The notes under the pieces were generated by a model. The model made no database searches. It saw nothing but the letters and a program-made list of their open reading frames with translations, and was not told the DNA's origin. This document shows, one piece after another, positions 31,582-43,236 of a DNA stretch of 64,000 nucleotides. The stretch comes from Mesostigma viride (taxonomy: Eukaryota; Streptophyta; Mesostigmatophyceae; Mesostigmatales; Mesostigmataceae): the NCBI GenBank assembly GCA_009746045.1, contig RPFO01000231.1, forward strand, positions 980,388-1,044,387, in the 5' to 3' direction. The position numbers and the translations under genes are program-made. How positions within the stretch are numbered: the stretch's first letter is position 1; every line of letters starts with the position of its first letter.

Positions 31582-32037
31582 TAGAGCTCTAGGAGCCAGA
31601 TAGATAGCTAGCATCATCCATTCAATCCCGGCCATGTTCCCATCCCACTGAGCCTGAGGACAACTATTCCTGGATGCATGGCGATCCAACGTCGTGGAAG
31701 GACTAGGGGAGTTGTCTGAGAGGAAAGACGCGAAGACCGCGGGAGCCGCGTCACTGGCTATCTGTAGGAAGACCTGCATGGAGGGAGACAGACATGCAGA
31801 CGGTAACCAATCAAACAGGTTTATGATAGAAAAAAGGTTATGATAAAGTTATGTATGAAAAAGTTTATGATAGAAACTGAACTTAGAAGGAAAAAGAGAA
31901 CACACACACGAAGTTAAAGAAAAAGTAAGAGAGTATTGATTAAGGACTTATACTCATTTAATTGACGCAGTCATGCATGTGTAAGTATAATTTATTAGTC
32001 AATGATGTCAATTCTCGCCCTAGCTATGATCCGCTTG
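31582..32037. other. Unrecognised, partly A-rich intergenic DNA
   Basis: No gene or element end recognised; purine-rich from 31810 to 31950. Confidence 0.4.
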
Positions 32038-32245
32038 CCCACGCTCCTGGCCATGATATGCTCACGTGGGTCTTATTGCACACACAGAATTTGCCGGATC
32101 GTCTATCGTGTCCGATTGCTGCTGTGGCATGCCTGTCTGGCATGAAGGAGAAAGGGGGTCTCCTCTGCCCTTTCTTCCTGTTGTGCTGTAAATTAAATTC
32201 AATTATAACATGACTCCGTTGGGAGATCATGTAGCACATATTCCC
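32038..32245 (+). mobile_element. Family E (SINE-like) body followed by LINE-D tail
   Basis: 32038-32190 matches, in the opposite orientation, the insertion at 45111-45429 (shared GATATGCTCACGTGGGTCTT and TGGCATGCCTGTCTGGCATG). A short AATTAAATTCAATT tail and a minus-strand LINE-D 3' end (ACTCCGTTGGGAGATCATGT, 32211-32230) follow. Confidence 0.6.
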
Positions 32246-34998
32246 TTGCTTGATGGATGGATGGGCGTCTGCTTTAGGATGGCTCCTTTGCAGCATTCTT
32301 TATAACGGTGTTCAGATTAACATCCCAGGAGCAGAGTCTCGTGAGGTGTCTCAGCTAGCAAGAAGGGTGCTGCCTCTGCCAGGTGGTGCCAACTTAGGTA
32401 GACAACCCGGCTTCCTCGTCGGCTCGCGGCTAATAGGCTTCGGGGACAGCCTCTAAATAGTCCCCCGTTCCACTACCATGCATCGACCTAGTAGTCGACT
32501 GAGACACATGGCGGTGCCGGTGCAGTAAGTCTCGGGCTCGAACGACAGCAGTCTCAGCAGTAAGATTAGCAACACACAATTAACGCATGCTAGATTCTCT
32601 ACGCCTAGAGCTGCGTTGCGCAATCATCCCTGAATACCCATGGAGCAGGCGGCAGGCTGGCATCCTACGTACGCCTGCAGGACAAAATCCATGCGATGAA
32701 AAGCACTATTCCCTCCGTTTCCCTTCCCTCCCAGTTCCATCCCCACCCCCACCTTCCGCTGCATGCATCCACCGGCCCGGCCCCATCATCCGTCGCCGTT
32801 CGATCTCCCCGCGGCTGTTGGGCCAGCAGGCATCCTTGGCCCTTGGCAACTTTCAACGTACGCACATTGCTAGCATATGGCGCCCATAGCTATACCGGGT
32901 AGAGGAGCTTGTTGCCTTTTGCATGGCACACCGTGTGTCTATTCTAGGCGTGCAGGAGCATCGTCGCACGGTGCCATTTGGCACGGTGAGCATTGATCGC
33001 CTGGCAGGCGGTTGGCGTTTTTACTTCGCTGGCATGCAGTGGGACGCCAGGCCAAGGTGGTGTTGGCCTTTTGTGTTTGCCGCTGGCCGAGCTGCCAGCC
33101 TCAGCACGCTAAAGTTTCTAACCCCACGCCTTAAATATTATGGTGGTACATTTCACCTCGGTTGACGGGCGGTCTAATCACCACGTCACGGTTGGGGTGG
33201 GTGCGCACCCCATATAGTGGGCTACCTGAGTCGGAACGCCAGAAGTTCTTCGAGGACTTGCATAGCCGGTTGAGGGGGCCACCCCGGCCCGCCACTTTTT
33301 GGTTATATGCTGCTTGACGCCAACGCCACGCCCCCCGTGGGCACTGCTGGCAGTCGCTTTGCGCCTGCCACTGAGCACGGCTGCTAACGACAACACTCCC
33401 CTGTTTTCTGCCTTTTTGCGGGATTATTATAGCGGGATGGTTGCTGTCAACTGCCACTCCCAACGTCCCTCACAGGACTTGGTCACTTTTCGGGGCCCTA
33501 ACTAACGGCCGTCAGCCGGGCCTGTCTGGATTATACGAGGTGGTACGGCAGCCCATGCAGGTGCACTTCGGTTCTGGACACCGGCCCGAGTGTTCGACAC
33601 GTCACACGCCCACGGTGTGCTCTGACCACCGGTTGGTGCGCGCGACCATTCGGCTCCGGCTCCATGTCCCCGAGGCCGGGCCGCGCCGCCCGGCCAGTGG
33701 CCCGCCCCGACTGGTCTAGCTGCTCTACGCCCGGTCCGGGGGGATCCTGAGGACTGGACGCCGGACGCCGAGCACGAGCGCAACCGGTGCCGCAGCTGGC
33801 TGCAAGGAGTCAGTACCTGGCAGCCCTGGACGCCCAGGCGGACGTCGACGCGCTGGCCCAGGGTGCTCCCAACGCCGCCATTTTTGCGGGCTTTGCGGCC
33901 CGCCCCCCATTGGGCAGCTGGCGGCTCGGCACCTGCCGGGGCTGCCCCGTCGCCGCCCCGGCCCGCTCTACCGCCAGGACCCCAAGGTCTTCATGGCCGC
34001 CCGGCACGGTCCGCCTCAAGCGTAACCGGGACCCGCGCTGCAGAAACCGGTGCTCAAGGCCGCCCTTGTGGAGGCCTACGCACACGCTCAGGACGCGACG
34101 CAGAGGCGGCCCAGTGCATCGCAGATGCCAAGGCCTGCCGAGCTCGCAATCATGCAGGGCATGGACATGTGGTACCACCATGCAGTCGACCGGCTCGGCG
34201 GCCGGCGGCAGCGCACCCCGGTGCATGGAGCACTACGGGGGACGGCACGTCGGCGCCGGTCAGCCTTGACCGCTGGTTGGCCCACAATGTTTCCTTGACA
34301 GGTAAGGCTCGCGCCCCCCCCCGGCCCGCCGCTTCACCCCGAGACGGCCGCCCGTCTCGATGTTGCCGGACCCCCCCGCCGCCGGCGCCCCCCTCCTCGG
34401 CCCCGGACTACCACGGTCCCCGCCTTGCAGGAGGGCTGCCTTGCCACCGGCAACGACGTCGTCCACCCCTTCACTTTGAAGGAATTGGACGGCGCCCTTG
34501 CTCGCCTGCGGTACGACGCGGCCGGCGGTCGGTGCCGACCACCTTTATGCTATATAGGCTGCTGAAGACCCCTGACCCGGCGGTGAGGGTCTTCTGCTGG
34601 CGTTCTGCAAGTGAACCGTGTCCTGCTCTCTCGGATGAGCCTCCGCCTGCTGAGTGGCAGACGGCCATCCGAGTCATGCTGTACAAGAAGGGCTCTGCAT
34701 GCTGCTGACCCCGGTAACTATCGGGGTGTCTGCATGCCTCCAGAGCGCCGCGCTGAAGGTCTTCATGCGCATGATGCTGCTGCACAGGCTCCGTGCCGCG
34801 CTGGACCCACACTTGGGTGAGTCTCATATGGGTTCCGCCGTGGTCGTAACACTGTCATGGCTGTATTTGTCGCGCGCCGGTTGATCAATGGAGGATGTGC
34901 GTCGCCTTTGCCCTCATGGTTTGCCGCTGGTCTTCATTTTTGTTGACTACATCAAGGCCTTTGACACAGTCCTCTCACTCCTCTGGGAGGCTCTTTAA

Positions 34999-37653
34999 GG
35001 GGAGGTGTGCCACCAAAACCCCCCAAAACTGGAATACACTGTTTTCAATATGAATTCAATTGAATTATGCCCAGCCATGATTAGGGGCCCTAAATAACAT
35101 GTTTAGTGAGTTATCCATGCATTCATTGAAGGTTCTACCCCCAACCACGCGCCGGTATCGCGCTAAAAATAGAAAAAGACGCTAATTAGGGCACAGTATG
35201 CCCCAGCCAATGCACACATCAATTCAGGCCAGGCATGATATTGCCCAAGCAGGTCGTGGGTGGCCAAAAATTAGAGCCACTCACAACCCATATCTGACAT
35301 GCTTTAGAATTTTTATGCTCTTGCAAGTACGAAAACGCTGTTTTTCACACATGCCAAAAATAATAAAATACCAAACACATGTGAAATGGGCCAAACATGA
35401 TATTCAAAATTCCATTAGTCATCGACACACACGCTGGCAAAATCTGGCTGCATTTGGACAAGCGGTGTGGAAGTTATGCTCTTTGGCAGCATGCCACCTG
35501 GGCGTCCATTATACTAGTCACTGTCACTATCACTGCCATCATCACAGTCTTCCCCACAGCAAACTGGGCAGAACCAGTCCCCATCAGGTACGCTGGGCAG
35601 GAGAGGGACCGTGCAGCTCAGGTGGAGCCCCCCATCGCACCCGGGTGTGCTGCACAGCAAGAAAGGGTCATCATCAGATGCATCGGTCTTAGAGCAGCGC
35701 AAGCAAGGGATGTGTGCAGTGTCATCATCATCCTCATCACCCTGCCCCCCAGTGGCAGCCCCCACCCACCCCATAGAACACCGCCTTGCTGTATGGGTGC
35801 TGGCCACGCTGCTTGTCCTTCTTGGCATCATCCCAGTGGTGGCCACGCTTTGTGCTATTGGCCTTTGCAGCCCCGGCCTTGAACTCTAGCATCCGTTTCA
35901 CCACCTGCTGGCGCTTCCTCTTGTTCCTCAGCTCATCCAGCTGTGCAAGGGCAGCGGGGGAGGTGTCTACACCCATAAGCAAACAGCTAGGCACCTCATC
36001 TGCCCTTACCTGCCCTCGGCATGGCCAACCTTGCAAGCGCAAGCATAGCAACACGATCGCTAGGCATACATGCCAAGAGAGCATACACTATACTCAACCC
36101 AAGGTTACCTTGTAAACTTCATGATTAGAACTCGGCAAATCTATGACCAAAAGCACATATAAATAACTATTACACACTGATGACGACACATGCTCAAGGT
36201 TGGGGGTCACTGTGACACGCACTGATGAGTTTCCTAGACGACCACCGGACAGGCGCTAAGGACCACTCAGTAACCAAGTATAAACACAATTACACTTTAC
36301 ATGCCATCCAACATGCATCAAATACATGCTGAATATGTTATGAAGTACACAGGGGTGGCCACACACCTCATAGCCCTTAACCGTACCTCGAGCATGGCCA
36401 GACTTATAAGCATGTGAATAGCAATAATGATGATGGCACTAAAATGCCTTACCAGCATTTTCTATGTTTCTCCCAGGTTAGAGTGTAAGGTTATGCCAAC
36501 CAAGCTAACCAAAACAGCAACAACTCCTGAACTGCCCTACCTGAGATGGGCAACAAACTGGAACTATGGAGGGCAAGGAACCAAGGAGATCATGGCATAC
36601 AAAGCTTGCATGCAGTCAACCATGTCAACCATGGTTGGCTCAGCACATGGCAGTCTTTTCACATGATGATATCAAGGGAAAGCTCAAATAAACCAATGGT
36701 GGTAGCTATCTACATGCAGTCACACAAATGCAATATCTCCAACATAATCGTCAATCAAACACTTCCTCCCCTGCACGATAAAATGGAAAGAAACCATTGG
36801 CGGCCCTCCAGCGCATGAGCGCTGTGATGCCGCTGCGAAGAGAGGGTGCGTCACTCTCACACAACAAGAAGCGTCCATACGCACAACATCCTTGCCAGAA
36901 CACGTTTTATGAAATGCCTTAAACCTTCCCGAAGAGCTATAGGTTGCGACTGAAGCGGCCCTGATTACGACATCGACGAAAACAATCTAAAGCTGCCAGG
37001 TATTCGACAACACAACGGCAAGCGACGGCGAGCTAGCTGGCGGAAACTGCCCAAAAAGAACGCAAAAAAACTCGAACGATGAGCTCATAGAAGAAAGCAC
37101 TGATAGCAGATAACATTCGCGACAAATCTGTACCTCGCCCTCGTAAATCCCTCGCCCAGGCGCGCAACAACAGCGGTTATTCCATGGACAGGTCAGACAC
37201 GCACTGCGCAGGTCTGAACAATTACTTACCGATAAAGGCCGAAAATCTGGCAAAAAGCACCAGCTCGGTTTAGAATTCGATGCAACCGATATTAACGCCT
37301 GCTTCACGGTCAGAACAACCCCCAAAACTGCGAATTCACTGCCGCTATCACGAATTCTATTTTATTCCGCGCGACCAAAAAATGCAGTTTACCCCCCATG
37401 CCGATGGCAGTAAAAGAAAGCAGCGATATTGTAAACCAGCTACTTGCCGCCACAACCCAACATCATTAAATCATCGTCTTCAACATTTGAGCATTTGTTT
37501 TGCGTTTCTCCAGCCCTACATTGCTAGTTTCGCCTAAACGCAGTCGCCATGGCCACTTCCGCAAGGGGTGCGCGCACCGTGCACCCACTTTTCACTTCAC
37601 GGCGGTACCGCGAATTTTTTTGGCGCCAAAAAATTCGGCGGGCGCACGTCCCC
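34999..37653. mobile_element. T1: DNA transposon with TTAA target duplication
   Basis: It interrupts the LINE-D1 reverse transcriptase inside a TTAA, which is present on both sides (34995-34998 and 37654-37657). The termini are inverted and similar: GGGGAGGTGTGCC at the left and, reverse-complemented, GGGGACGTGCGCC at the right. Next to the right end is the perfect palindrome TTTTTTGGCGCCAAAAAA-like motif (37616-37634). It carries a minus-strand PHD-finger frame. TTAA duplication is the hallmark of the piggyBac superfamily, but the GGGG start is not the classical terminus and no DDD transposase was recognised, so the superfamily is not proven. Confidence 0.8.
35514..35990 (-). pseudogene. PHD-finger protein fragment carried by T1
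   Basis: An upstream stretch in one frame (about 35990-35775) is basic: QLDELRNKRKRQQVVKRMLE then TKRGHHWDDAKKDKQRG. A second frame (35846-35514) has an acidic linker and a canonical zinc finger, with CLRCSKT, FLLCSTPGCDGGLHLSC and WFCPVCC giving the C4HC3 order of a PHD domain, and an acidic C-terminal tail. The two frames would join near 35780, where there is a G-rich run, so a one-base slip or tiny intron must be assumed. PHD fingers read histone tails, and cysteine-rich zinc domains also end some cut-and-paste transposases. Here it may be the C-terminal domain of the T1 transposase or a captured host exon. Confidence 0.6.
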
Positions 37654-37657
37654 TTAA

Positions 37658-38470
37658 TTGGGCCATCCTAGCTCTGGAGCGGGTACCACCAGCATTTATT
37701 GCTGCCCTTCGTCGACTGTATAAGGGCTCACAGGCAGTACTAAGTGCGGACTGCGGAAGGCACCACCCCACCATTCCCCCTTCACCAAGGGGTGTGGCAA
37801 GGTTGTGTCCTGTCCCCATATATCTGTTCATAATTATTGTCGTGGATCACGTCATGGGCGGCGGGCACAGTGCGCGCTTTACTGCTCTTATAAGGGGTTC
37901 GAGCGCCCGGCTTGGCCGGACAATTAACTCAAGCGCGAGCACGGCGGGGTTCAATGGCACTGGCTACCGCCTGGCCGACCTGATTTATGCGGACGATCGA
38001 CACCACCGCCCTCATCGCGCGCCCCGAGCACATTCAGACCTCAGTGGCTGGACTGTCTGGGCTTGGAGGCGAGGGCGGTGGGGTTGGAGATAATAGTGTC
38101 AAAACTGAGGCGATGGTGATTGGGGCCACCATGCAGTCGCCCACCATGCACTGCCGCGACTGCTTGACGGGACCGAGGTCCCGTTCCGTGACCGCTTCAA
38201 ACTGCATGTTGGGGAGCATGCTCCCGGACACCGCCGACGATGTGGACATCCGCATCCGGGCCTGGCCTGGGCCAGGCTCCGTTCGCTCAACACCTACTGT
38301 ACTGGCGCTCGAAGGGCCGGCCTGGGCGAGCCGGCACCGCAAGCGCAATGATGCTCTTCAAGGTCCTCGTCCTCACGGTGCTTACGTATGGCGCCGAGGC
38401 GTGGACACTCATGGACACACTGGCGGCTAAGCTAGACGGCACGGTTTGCAGGATGCTCCGACTACTGAGG
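37658..38470 (+). pseudogene. LINE-D1 reverse-transcriptase second half
   Basis: It begins in the codons after T1 (NWAILALERV), has a motif B region split by a frameshift (SPRGVARLC; YLFIIIVVDHV), motif C LIYADD (about 37983-38000) and TYGAEAWTL near 38385. Stops and shifts make it non-coding today. Confidence 0.75.
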
Positions 38471-38537
38471 TCCTGAATGTAGGGTTTTCAAAGCAAAGGT
38501 CATTATTAGAGTCTTTGTACCAGGGTATGCCTCGTAT

Positions 38538-38953
38538 CACCTGCATGGCGTGCCCCAGGCTGCGCGCGCGGCAGGGCCGCCACCCGTGGACTTTTCATGA
38601 TAGACTCGGCTTATGGACATGTGCTACACTCTAGAGACGGGACGGGCTCACGCCCGGGCAGCCTCCTGGTTTGTCTGTAATATGGAGGCAGATGGTATGC
38701 AAGGATAGATGGCAAGTAGTGATGAAAGAGACCACCCCCAAGTCTGTGGGGGCTCCGCGTGAGACCGCGTATGTATGGCATTCATAGCGATTCGGCCCGC
38801 GGTGCCCACACCGGCCCCTGTAACTAGGACCTAGATAGCTTACACCATCGATTCCATCCCATATTCCCCTCCCACTGGGGACTTATGCTCACGTGACGCA
38901 GTCACGCGTCTATTATAATTAATTAATTAATCAATCAATTAATTAATTAATTA
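38538..38953 (+). mobile_element. LINE-C fragment inserted in LINE-D1
   Basis: ORF2 C-terminal sequence of LINE-C (GACGGGCTCACGCCCGGGCA), 3' UTR, hairpin CACGTGACGCAGTCACGC (38892-38909) and TTAA tail. Flanked by ATGCCTCGTAT (38527) and ATGCCTGGTAT (38954), a target duplication with one mismatch. Confidence 0.78.
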
Positions 38954-39322
38954 ATGCCTGGTATTTCGGTCGAGATTAGGCAGCTATAGATTAGGATAGC
39001 ATTGCATGTAGGACATCAATTGCTTGCACCAGCCAGGTTGACACCGGCCGCCCTTCAATGGTCTGGCCGGCCCCCAGCGGCTTGGCCAACCAGGGCGGCA
39101 TATCTTGACCTGGCCTGGCCCCACCAAGGACGTACATTCCCAGGAAGCTAGGTAAACCTGCCATGAACTACATCCAGATGTTGCTGGCCGACCTAGTGGT
39201 CCCAGCTAGCCCAGTTTGAACACCGCATCCACTCCCTCTCCCTTCTTTCAGTTTGGTCTGCCATGCAGAACAAGAAGAGGTGGCACTGAAGATTGTCCAG
39301 GCTCACACGCCAGCCCCCGGCC

Positions 39323-39428
39323 TGTGGGCAAGCCACCCCGGCCCCCCAAGAGGAAGGGGCGTTTTGCTGAGTAACTCAGCAAAACGCCCCTTCCTCTTGG
39401 GGGGGCCGGGGTGGCTTGCCCACAGGGG
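39323..39428. repeat. Near-perfect 106-bp palindrome at the LINE-D1 ORF2 end
   Basis: The arm TGTGGGCAAGCCACCCCGGC...TTTTGCTGAGT (39323-39374) is followed directly by its reverse complement. LINE-D 3' UTR continues normally after it. The copy at 58560 shows only one arm, so this is a local inverted duplication within D1. Confidence 0.85.
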
Positions 39429-39994
39429 CTGGCTAGTGTAGTTTGGATTTTCTAGACTACTAAGATAGCTTAGAGGTAGGTTAGTTCGATTACGCGGCTT
39501 CTTCCACCTCCACCCATCCAGCAAGGAATATGTGCTACATGATCTCCCAACGAAGGCATGAACATATAATTTAATTTAATTTAATGGATGGAGGTGGGCA
39601 AAGCCACAAAGCCGAACTAAGCTAACTAACTCTTATAGAAGCTAATCTAATCCAGTGGGGAAGCGCCCGCGGGTGCAAACCCGTGGGAGGCACGCCAGAC
39701 AGCTCCCCTAGGGCAGCGTGCAGCTGTCGATAGATAGATGTTGTTGTAGTTAGAATGCTGTTAGATAGATGCCGTAGGTAGTTGATGTACATAGATTAGA
39801 CCGGCGGTAGGACTGTTTGCACCCATCCATCCATCCATCGGGGTTAAATACCATAGAGTTAAATGGTACCCTTGGATGGTGTCCAACTGGTTCCTAAAAG
39901 TAGTTACCAGTTGCACTTTGCATTATAAGGTCCACAAACCAACCTAATAACAATTTTACAATCCATATTGGGACCAAAGCACACACATATATAT

Positions 39995-41187
39995 TAAAAA
40001 TATAATTACTTACAGCAGAGTGAAATCACTCAAACCAAAGCAAACGCCCAGCTATAAACCTATATACAGAGCCATGTCAAAGCTCTATACTACGATAAGA
40101 CCAATGGAAACGCCTAACGGGAGGAACCTAATAGCCCTGCTGCACCGCAAAATCAGCCCGCGTACGGCGGAGCATGATGTCAGCCATGGCCCGAGTCAGC
40201 GCCATGCACCGACAAGCGCTGACGCCAATATGACGTCCAGGTCCGCGCCGACCATGGGGCCCGCTGGCCCTCCAGGTCCAGCCGGTCCTCCCGGAGCCGG
40301 CAACACTCCTTGAAGAAGGCGGAGGTCAGGGGCCCCATGGCCCCAAACTCCTCCAGGACAAAGGGCACCACACGATGGTGCCCGACGTCGCCGTAGGCCA
40401 GGAGCTTGGCCCGCTCCGCCCGGTCCGCCGTGTAACCTGCCGTGAGGGAGGCCCCAGCCACGTGGCTAAGAGCCAAGGGCCGCGCCACCGAAACGTCAAT
40501 AAGCAGATGCCGGCCACCCCCCTCAAAGTCCAGCACCACGATGTCAGGCCGGTGGTTGGGGGAATAGAAGGCAGCGCCATCCGCATCCTCGGACCGGATG
40601 TTCGCGTGGGGGAAAACCGACCGAATCATGGCGAGCACCACCGTCAGGAGGACAGTGTGCAAATACAAATACCAATTCTGATTCTGTTGGCCCCCCATGC
40701 AGGCAAGGTAGTGAGTCCCCGTGGGATCCAGCGGCTGCCCACAGCTACCACAAGGCCGCCCGGCCGGAACAAGAGGCTGCGGGGCAAATAGCTGGTGCCG
40801 GAGCGCCACCGAGTAGTGGCTGGGAGCCAAGGCGAATGGGGGGGCCATGGGAAGAGCACGAAGGTACGCCGAGCCCACACTCCGCAAGGAAAGCGAGAAC
40901 AGCCACGCACGTCCCTGGGCGTTGAGGTCCGCGAAAAGAGCAATCCAATCAGCCGAGTGCAGAATACCCGCGTAGGTTTTCTGGTGTTTATCGATGACGC
41001 GAGCAGGGAATGCGGCGGGAGATTGAACGGAGGCGACCGAGGGAGTGCCGCGAGGGAGGTGGCGCTGTACCGCCTGAGCGGCACGGACGGGAGAACAGGC
41101 CTGCTGGATCTCAGCATAGGCCTCCTGGATGGCGGTGACGAAGGGCAAAGGGCTGCTGGGGTCCAGGAGGTCAGGCGCTGCCGTTGC
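39995..41187 (-). mobile_element. LINE-R: 5'-truncated R2-like (restriction-like endonuclease) retroelement
   Basis: Minus strand, 3' end at 39995 next to AT repeats, 5' truncation at 41187. Target duplication CACATATATAT (39984-39994 and 41188-41198). The 3' 59 bp recur as an independent insertion at 54176-54234. The coding part is the C-terminal domain of an R2-type LINE. Confidence 0.82.
40180..41187 (-). pseudogene. LINE-R ORF C-terminus: zinc knuckle and restriction-like endonuclease
   Basis: An open frame of about 335 codons up to the truncation. A CCHC knuckle CGSCGQPLDPTGTHYLAC (about residues 147-164) is followed by an endonuclease core with RPDIVVLDFEGG (about 214-225) and LLIDVSVARP (about 229-238), the R-P-D...D pattern of the PD-(D/E)XK-like nuclease in R2, CRE and NeSL elements. 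This architecture differs from the AP-endonuclease LINEs A and D. The reverse transcriptase was lost by 5' truncation. The frame itself has no internal stop, which suggests recent insertion. Alternative: an orphan gene derived from such an element, but the target duplication speaks for a mobile copy. Confidence 0.8.
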
Positions 41188-41197
41188 CACATATATA

Positions 41198-42346
41198 TAG
41201 TTACTTGGGGGTCATGCCATTGGTCATGTTGCACTGTCCTATGGGTACATATTAAGGACCCCCCCCCAGGGGGGGGCGCTGGGTGCGAGACATGACACAC
41301 TTATCATGCATTATTGGACGTTTAGACGGTGAAGTTGACCCTGGCCTCGTAAAGGCAGTTGCACAGGTAGCTGGGCATGGCTACTGAACACTGACACCGG
41401 AGGTTGTCCCAGGGACCCATCAGGCAGATCTAAAAATAACTGGTGACTAAAAATAGGGACCAGTTTCCTTGGTACAATTGCTATCATTACAAGGCAAGTT
41501 TCCTAGTCCACATCGTCAAAAAACATCATAGATGGCAAGGCATGCATAGTTTCATCAATCCCAGCCTACAGAACATGCACTATAGCATCCAAACATAGAT
41601 CACAACGCCAATGGACAGCTGCACTCCTACGTATCATGGCATGGTACAAGGGCGAAGACTATAGCCAACACACTAACTACCACATGCTCATTTTTCTCAC
41701 ATGGCGATGCTCTAATAAGCGTGTTCCAAAAGGCCTAGCATGGTGACAATGCTAGTTGAAGCTCATTTTATGCTGGGCTTGATTATATTAGCTGCTAATC
41801 GTACGAAGCAACAACACAGCAACAAGAGGCATTGTCACGGTAGTGGTGATCTTTGAGCTTTACATGTTGCCATGTAAAGCTCAAATCATCACTAACGTGC
41901 GGCTTCAACTATATTTCATGTTGGTGTGAAGAAATAAAACCATATGGTAGCTAGCAAGGGCTAATAGTAAGTATGACACTATGCAGGTGGAAGGCCCAAG
42001 TGCACATGTAGCAAGGGGGTGCAAGGGGCTGTGTTACACATGCATCCAAAACATTATTAGAAACGACCTCCACGTGCATGGCCGAAGTGAAAGAATATAG
42101 AGACAATGCACTGACATTGTATTTTATGCCAGCAAGGCACTGGGGCTTCCATGCTTGTTACATGGAGTGACTGCACAATGGCGCAGGCTTCCCATACTAG
42201 CAAAGCAAAAAGGCCAACCTAAAACAGGTCAGAATACCAACTGTCTTGAAGTTCTTAGGCAGTAAAAACCATCGTGATACCATAAACCACTTTTCTAAAT
42301 GTTATATCAATCGTTATTTCCGTATATTTGGTGTAAACACGGCTAA
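41198..42346. other. T3 interior without recognised genes
   Basis: A short hairpin of about 24-bp arms with loop TTGC lies at 41844-41893 (TTGAGCTTTACATG and complement). Nothing else recognised. Confidence 0.5.
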
Positions 42347-43236
42347 TCATGAAGTTCTAAAACGGATGAAAAACTGATCGCAGTGGTTGTGTGCAACAAC
42401 CACCATTGACCAATCCATAGAGTAGTAAAATAGTGACTTTAAGCCTATCAAATTTTTTATTACAGGTCCAAGATTACTTACCGAACCATAGAACAGCTTT
42501 ACCTTGTCGATGGCCGACGCTGGGATACTAAACTGCGCCAGGTCGAAACCGCAAATTATGGGTCTTGCGGGAGTTAGCACGCCGGAGGCAAGAAGGTGCC
42601 TCGCGACTTTCCCGGCCAATGAGCGCTAATGGAATATGCGAAACACAATATATAAAAACTATTCGTGGCGAAACACCCCATGATACGACGTCAAACAACA
42701 AGATCTAGCTCCATCATCACCGCCCAGGCAAAAAACGCGCCCTGCCGCAATAAAATCCAGCCCGAGAAAACTGCGCGCATCATTAGATGTTGCGTGACTG
42801 CGGCTACAGCATTTTTATAACGTACAAATTATGCCTACAAAATTTGGAACGGATCCATGCATCGATGCTCCTACACCAATCAATTTTCTGCACCGCCATA
42901 GCCTCGAATTTGCATACACGTCAATATTTTACATCCACGTTTCGTCCCATTTTACTGGGTACCCCCTGTACTTTGGTACTTCATACCTCCCTGTACACTT
43001 GTCCAAATATAGTGATGTCCGGTTGCAAGCTGTAGTACACATCTAGATCTAGCAGCAGATCTAATAATATCATGGATACTACTTCTGGCATTCGCGCCAG
43101 CTCGGTTCTAAAACTGGTACCTATTTCTAGTTACCAGTAAAAACTGGTAACTAGAAATAGGTACCAGTACCATTTAAGGGTTTTGCTCCGTGACTCCCCA
43201 ACGGGATCGAGCACGAGTCTAATTAATTAATTAATT

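Larger units (their letters stand above)
32250..39583 (+). mobile_element. LINE-D1: long decayed LINE, interrupted twice
   Basis: It contains an ORF1 C-terminal remnant (32285-32456), an inter-ORF spacer, endonuclease from 32842 (LATFNVRTL; ILGVQEHRRTV near 32938), and reverse transcriptase up to 34994 (FVDYIKAFDTVLSLLWEAL, motif A). After DNA transposon T1 (34999-37653) the domain resumes (LERVPPAFIAALRRLYKGS; YLFIIIVVDHVM; LIYADD near 37985). A LINE-C piece interrupts at 38538-38953 (ATGCCTCGTAT/ATGCCTGGTAT). It ends with the LINE-D hairpin (39547-39562) and (TTTAA)n. Many stops and frameshifts. Both catalytic domains are recognisable, so LINE-D was an autonomous AP-endonuclease LINE related to A. 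Confidence 0.82.
39859..43177. mobile_element. T3: 3.3-kb insertion with TTAAATGGTAC termini
   Basis: Left terminus TTAAATGGTACC (39859-39870); the right terminus is its complement GTACCATTTAA (43167-43177). The ends carry TTAA, so a TTAA-type DNA transposon is possible, but the flanking LINE-A bases do not give a clean duplication. Next to the right end is a palindrome of 27-bp arms (about 43110-43168), partly mirrored by ACTGGTTCC...AGTTACCAGTT at the left (39890-39912). It includes LINE-R (39995-41187) and a short unrecognised minus-strand open stretch (42619-42480, then donor GTAAGT). Confidence 0.55.
39655..43236 (+). mobile_element. LINE-A 3' end split by T3
   Basis: The stop-proximal codons and 3' UTR of LINE-A (39655-39846, including CCATCCATCCATCGGGGTTAA) are separated from the terminal hairpin and TTAA tail (43180-43236: TTTTGCTCCGTGACTCCCCA) by a 3.3-kb insertion. 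Confidence 0.82.
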
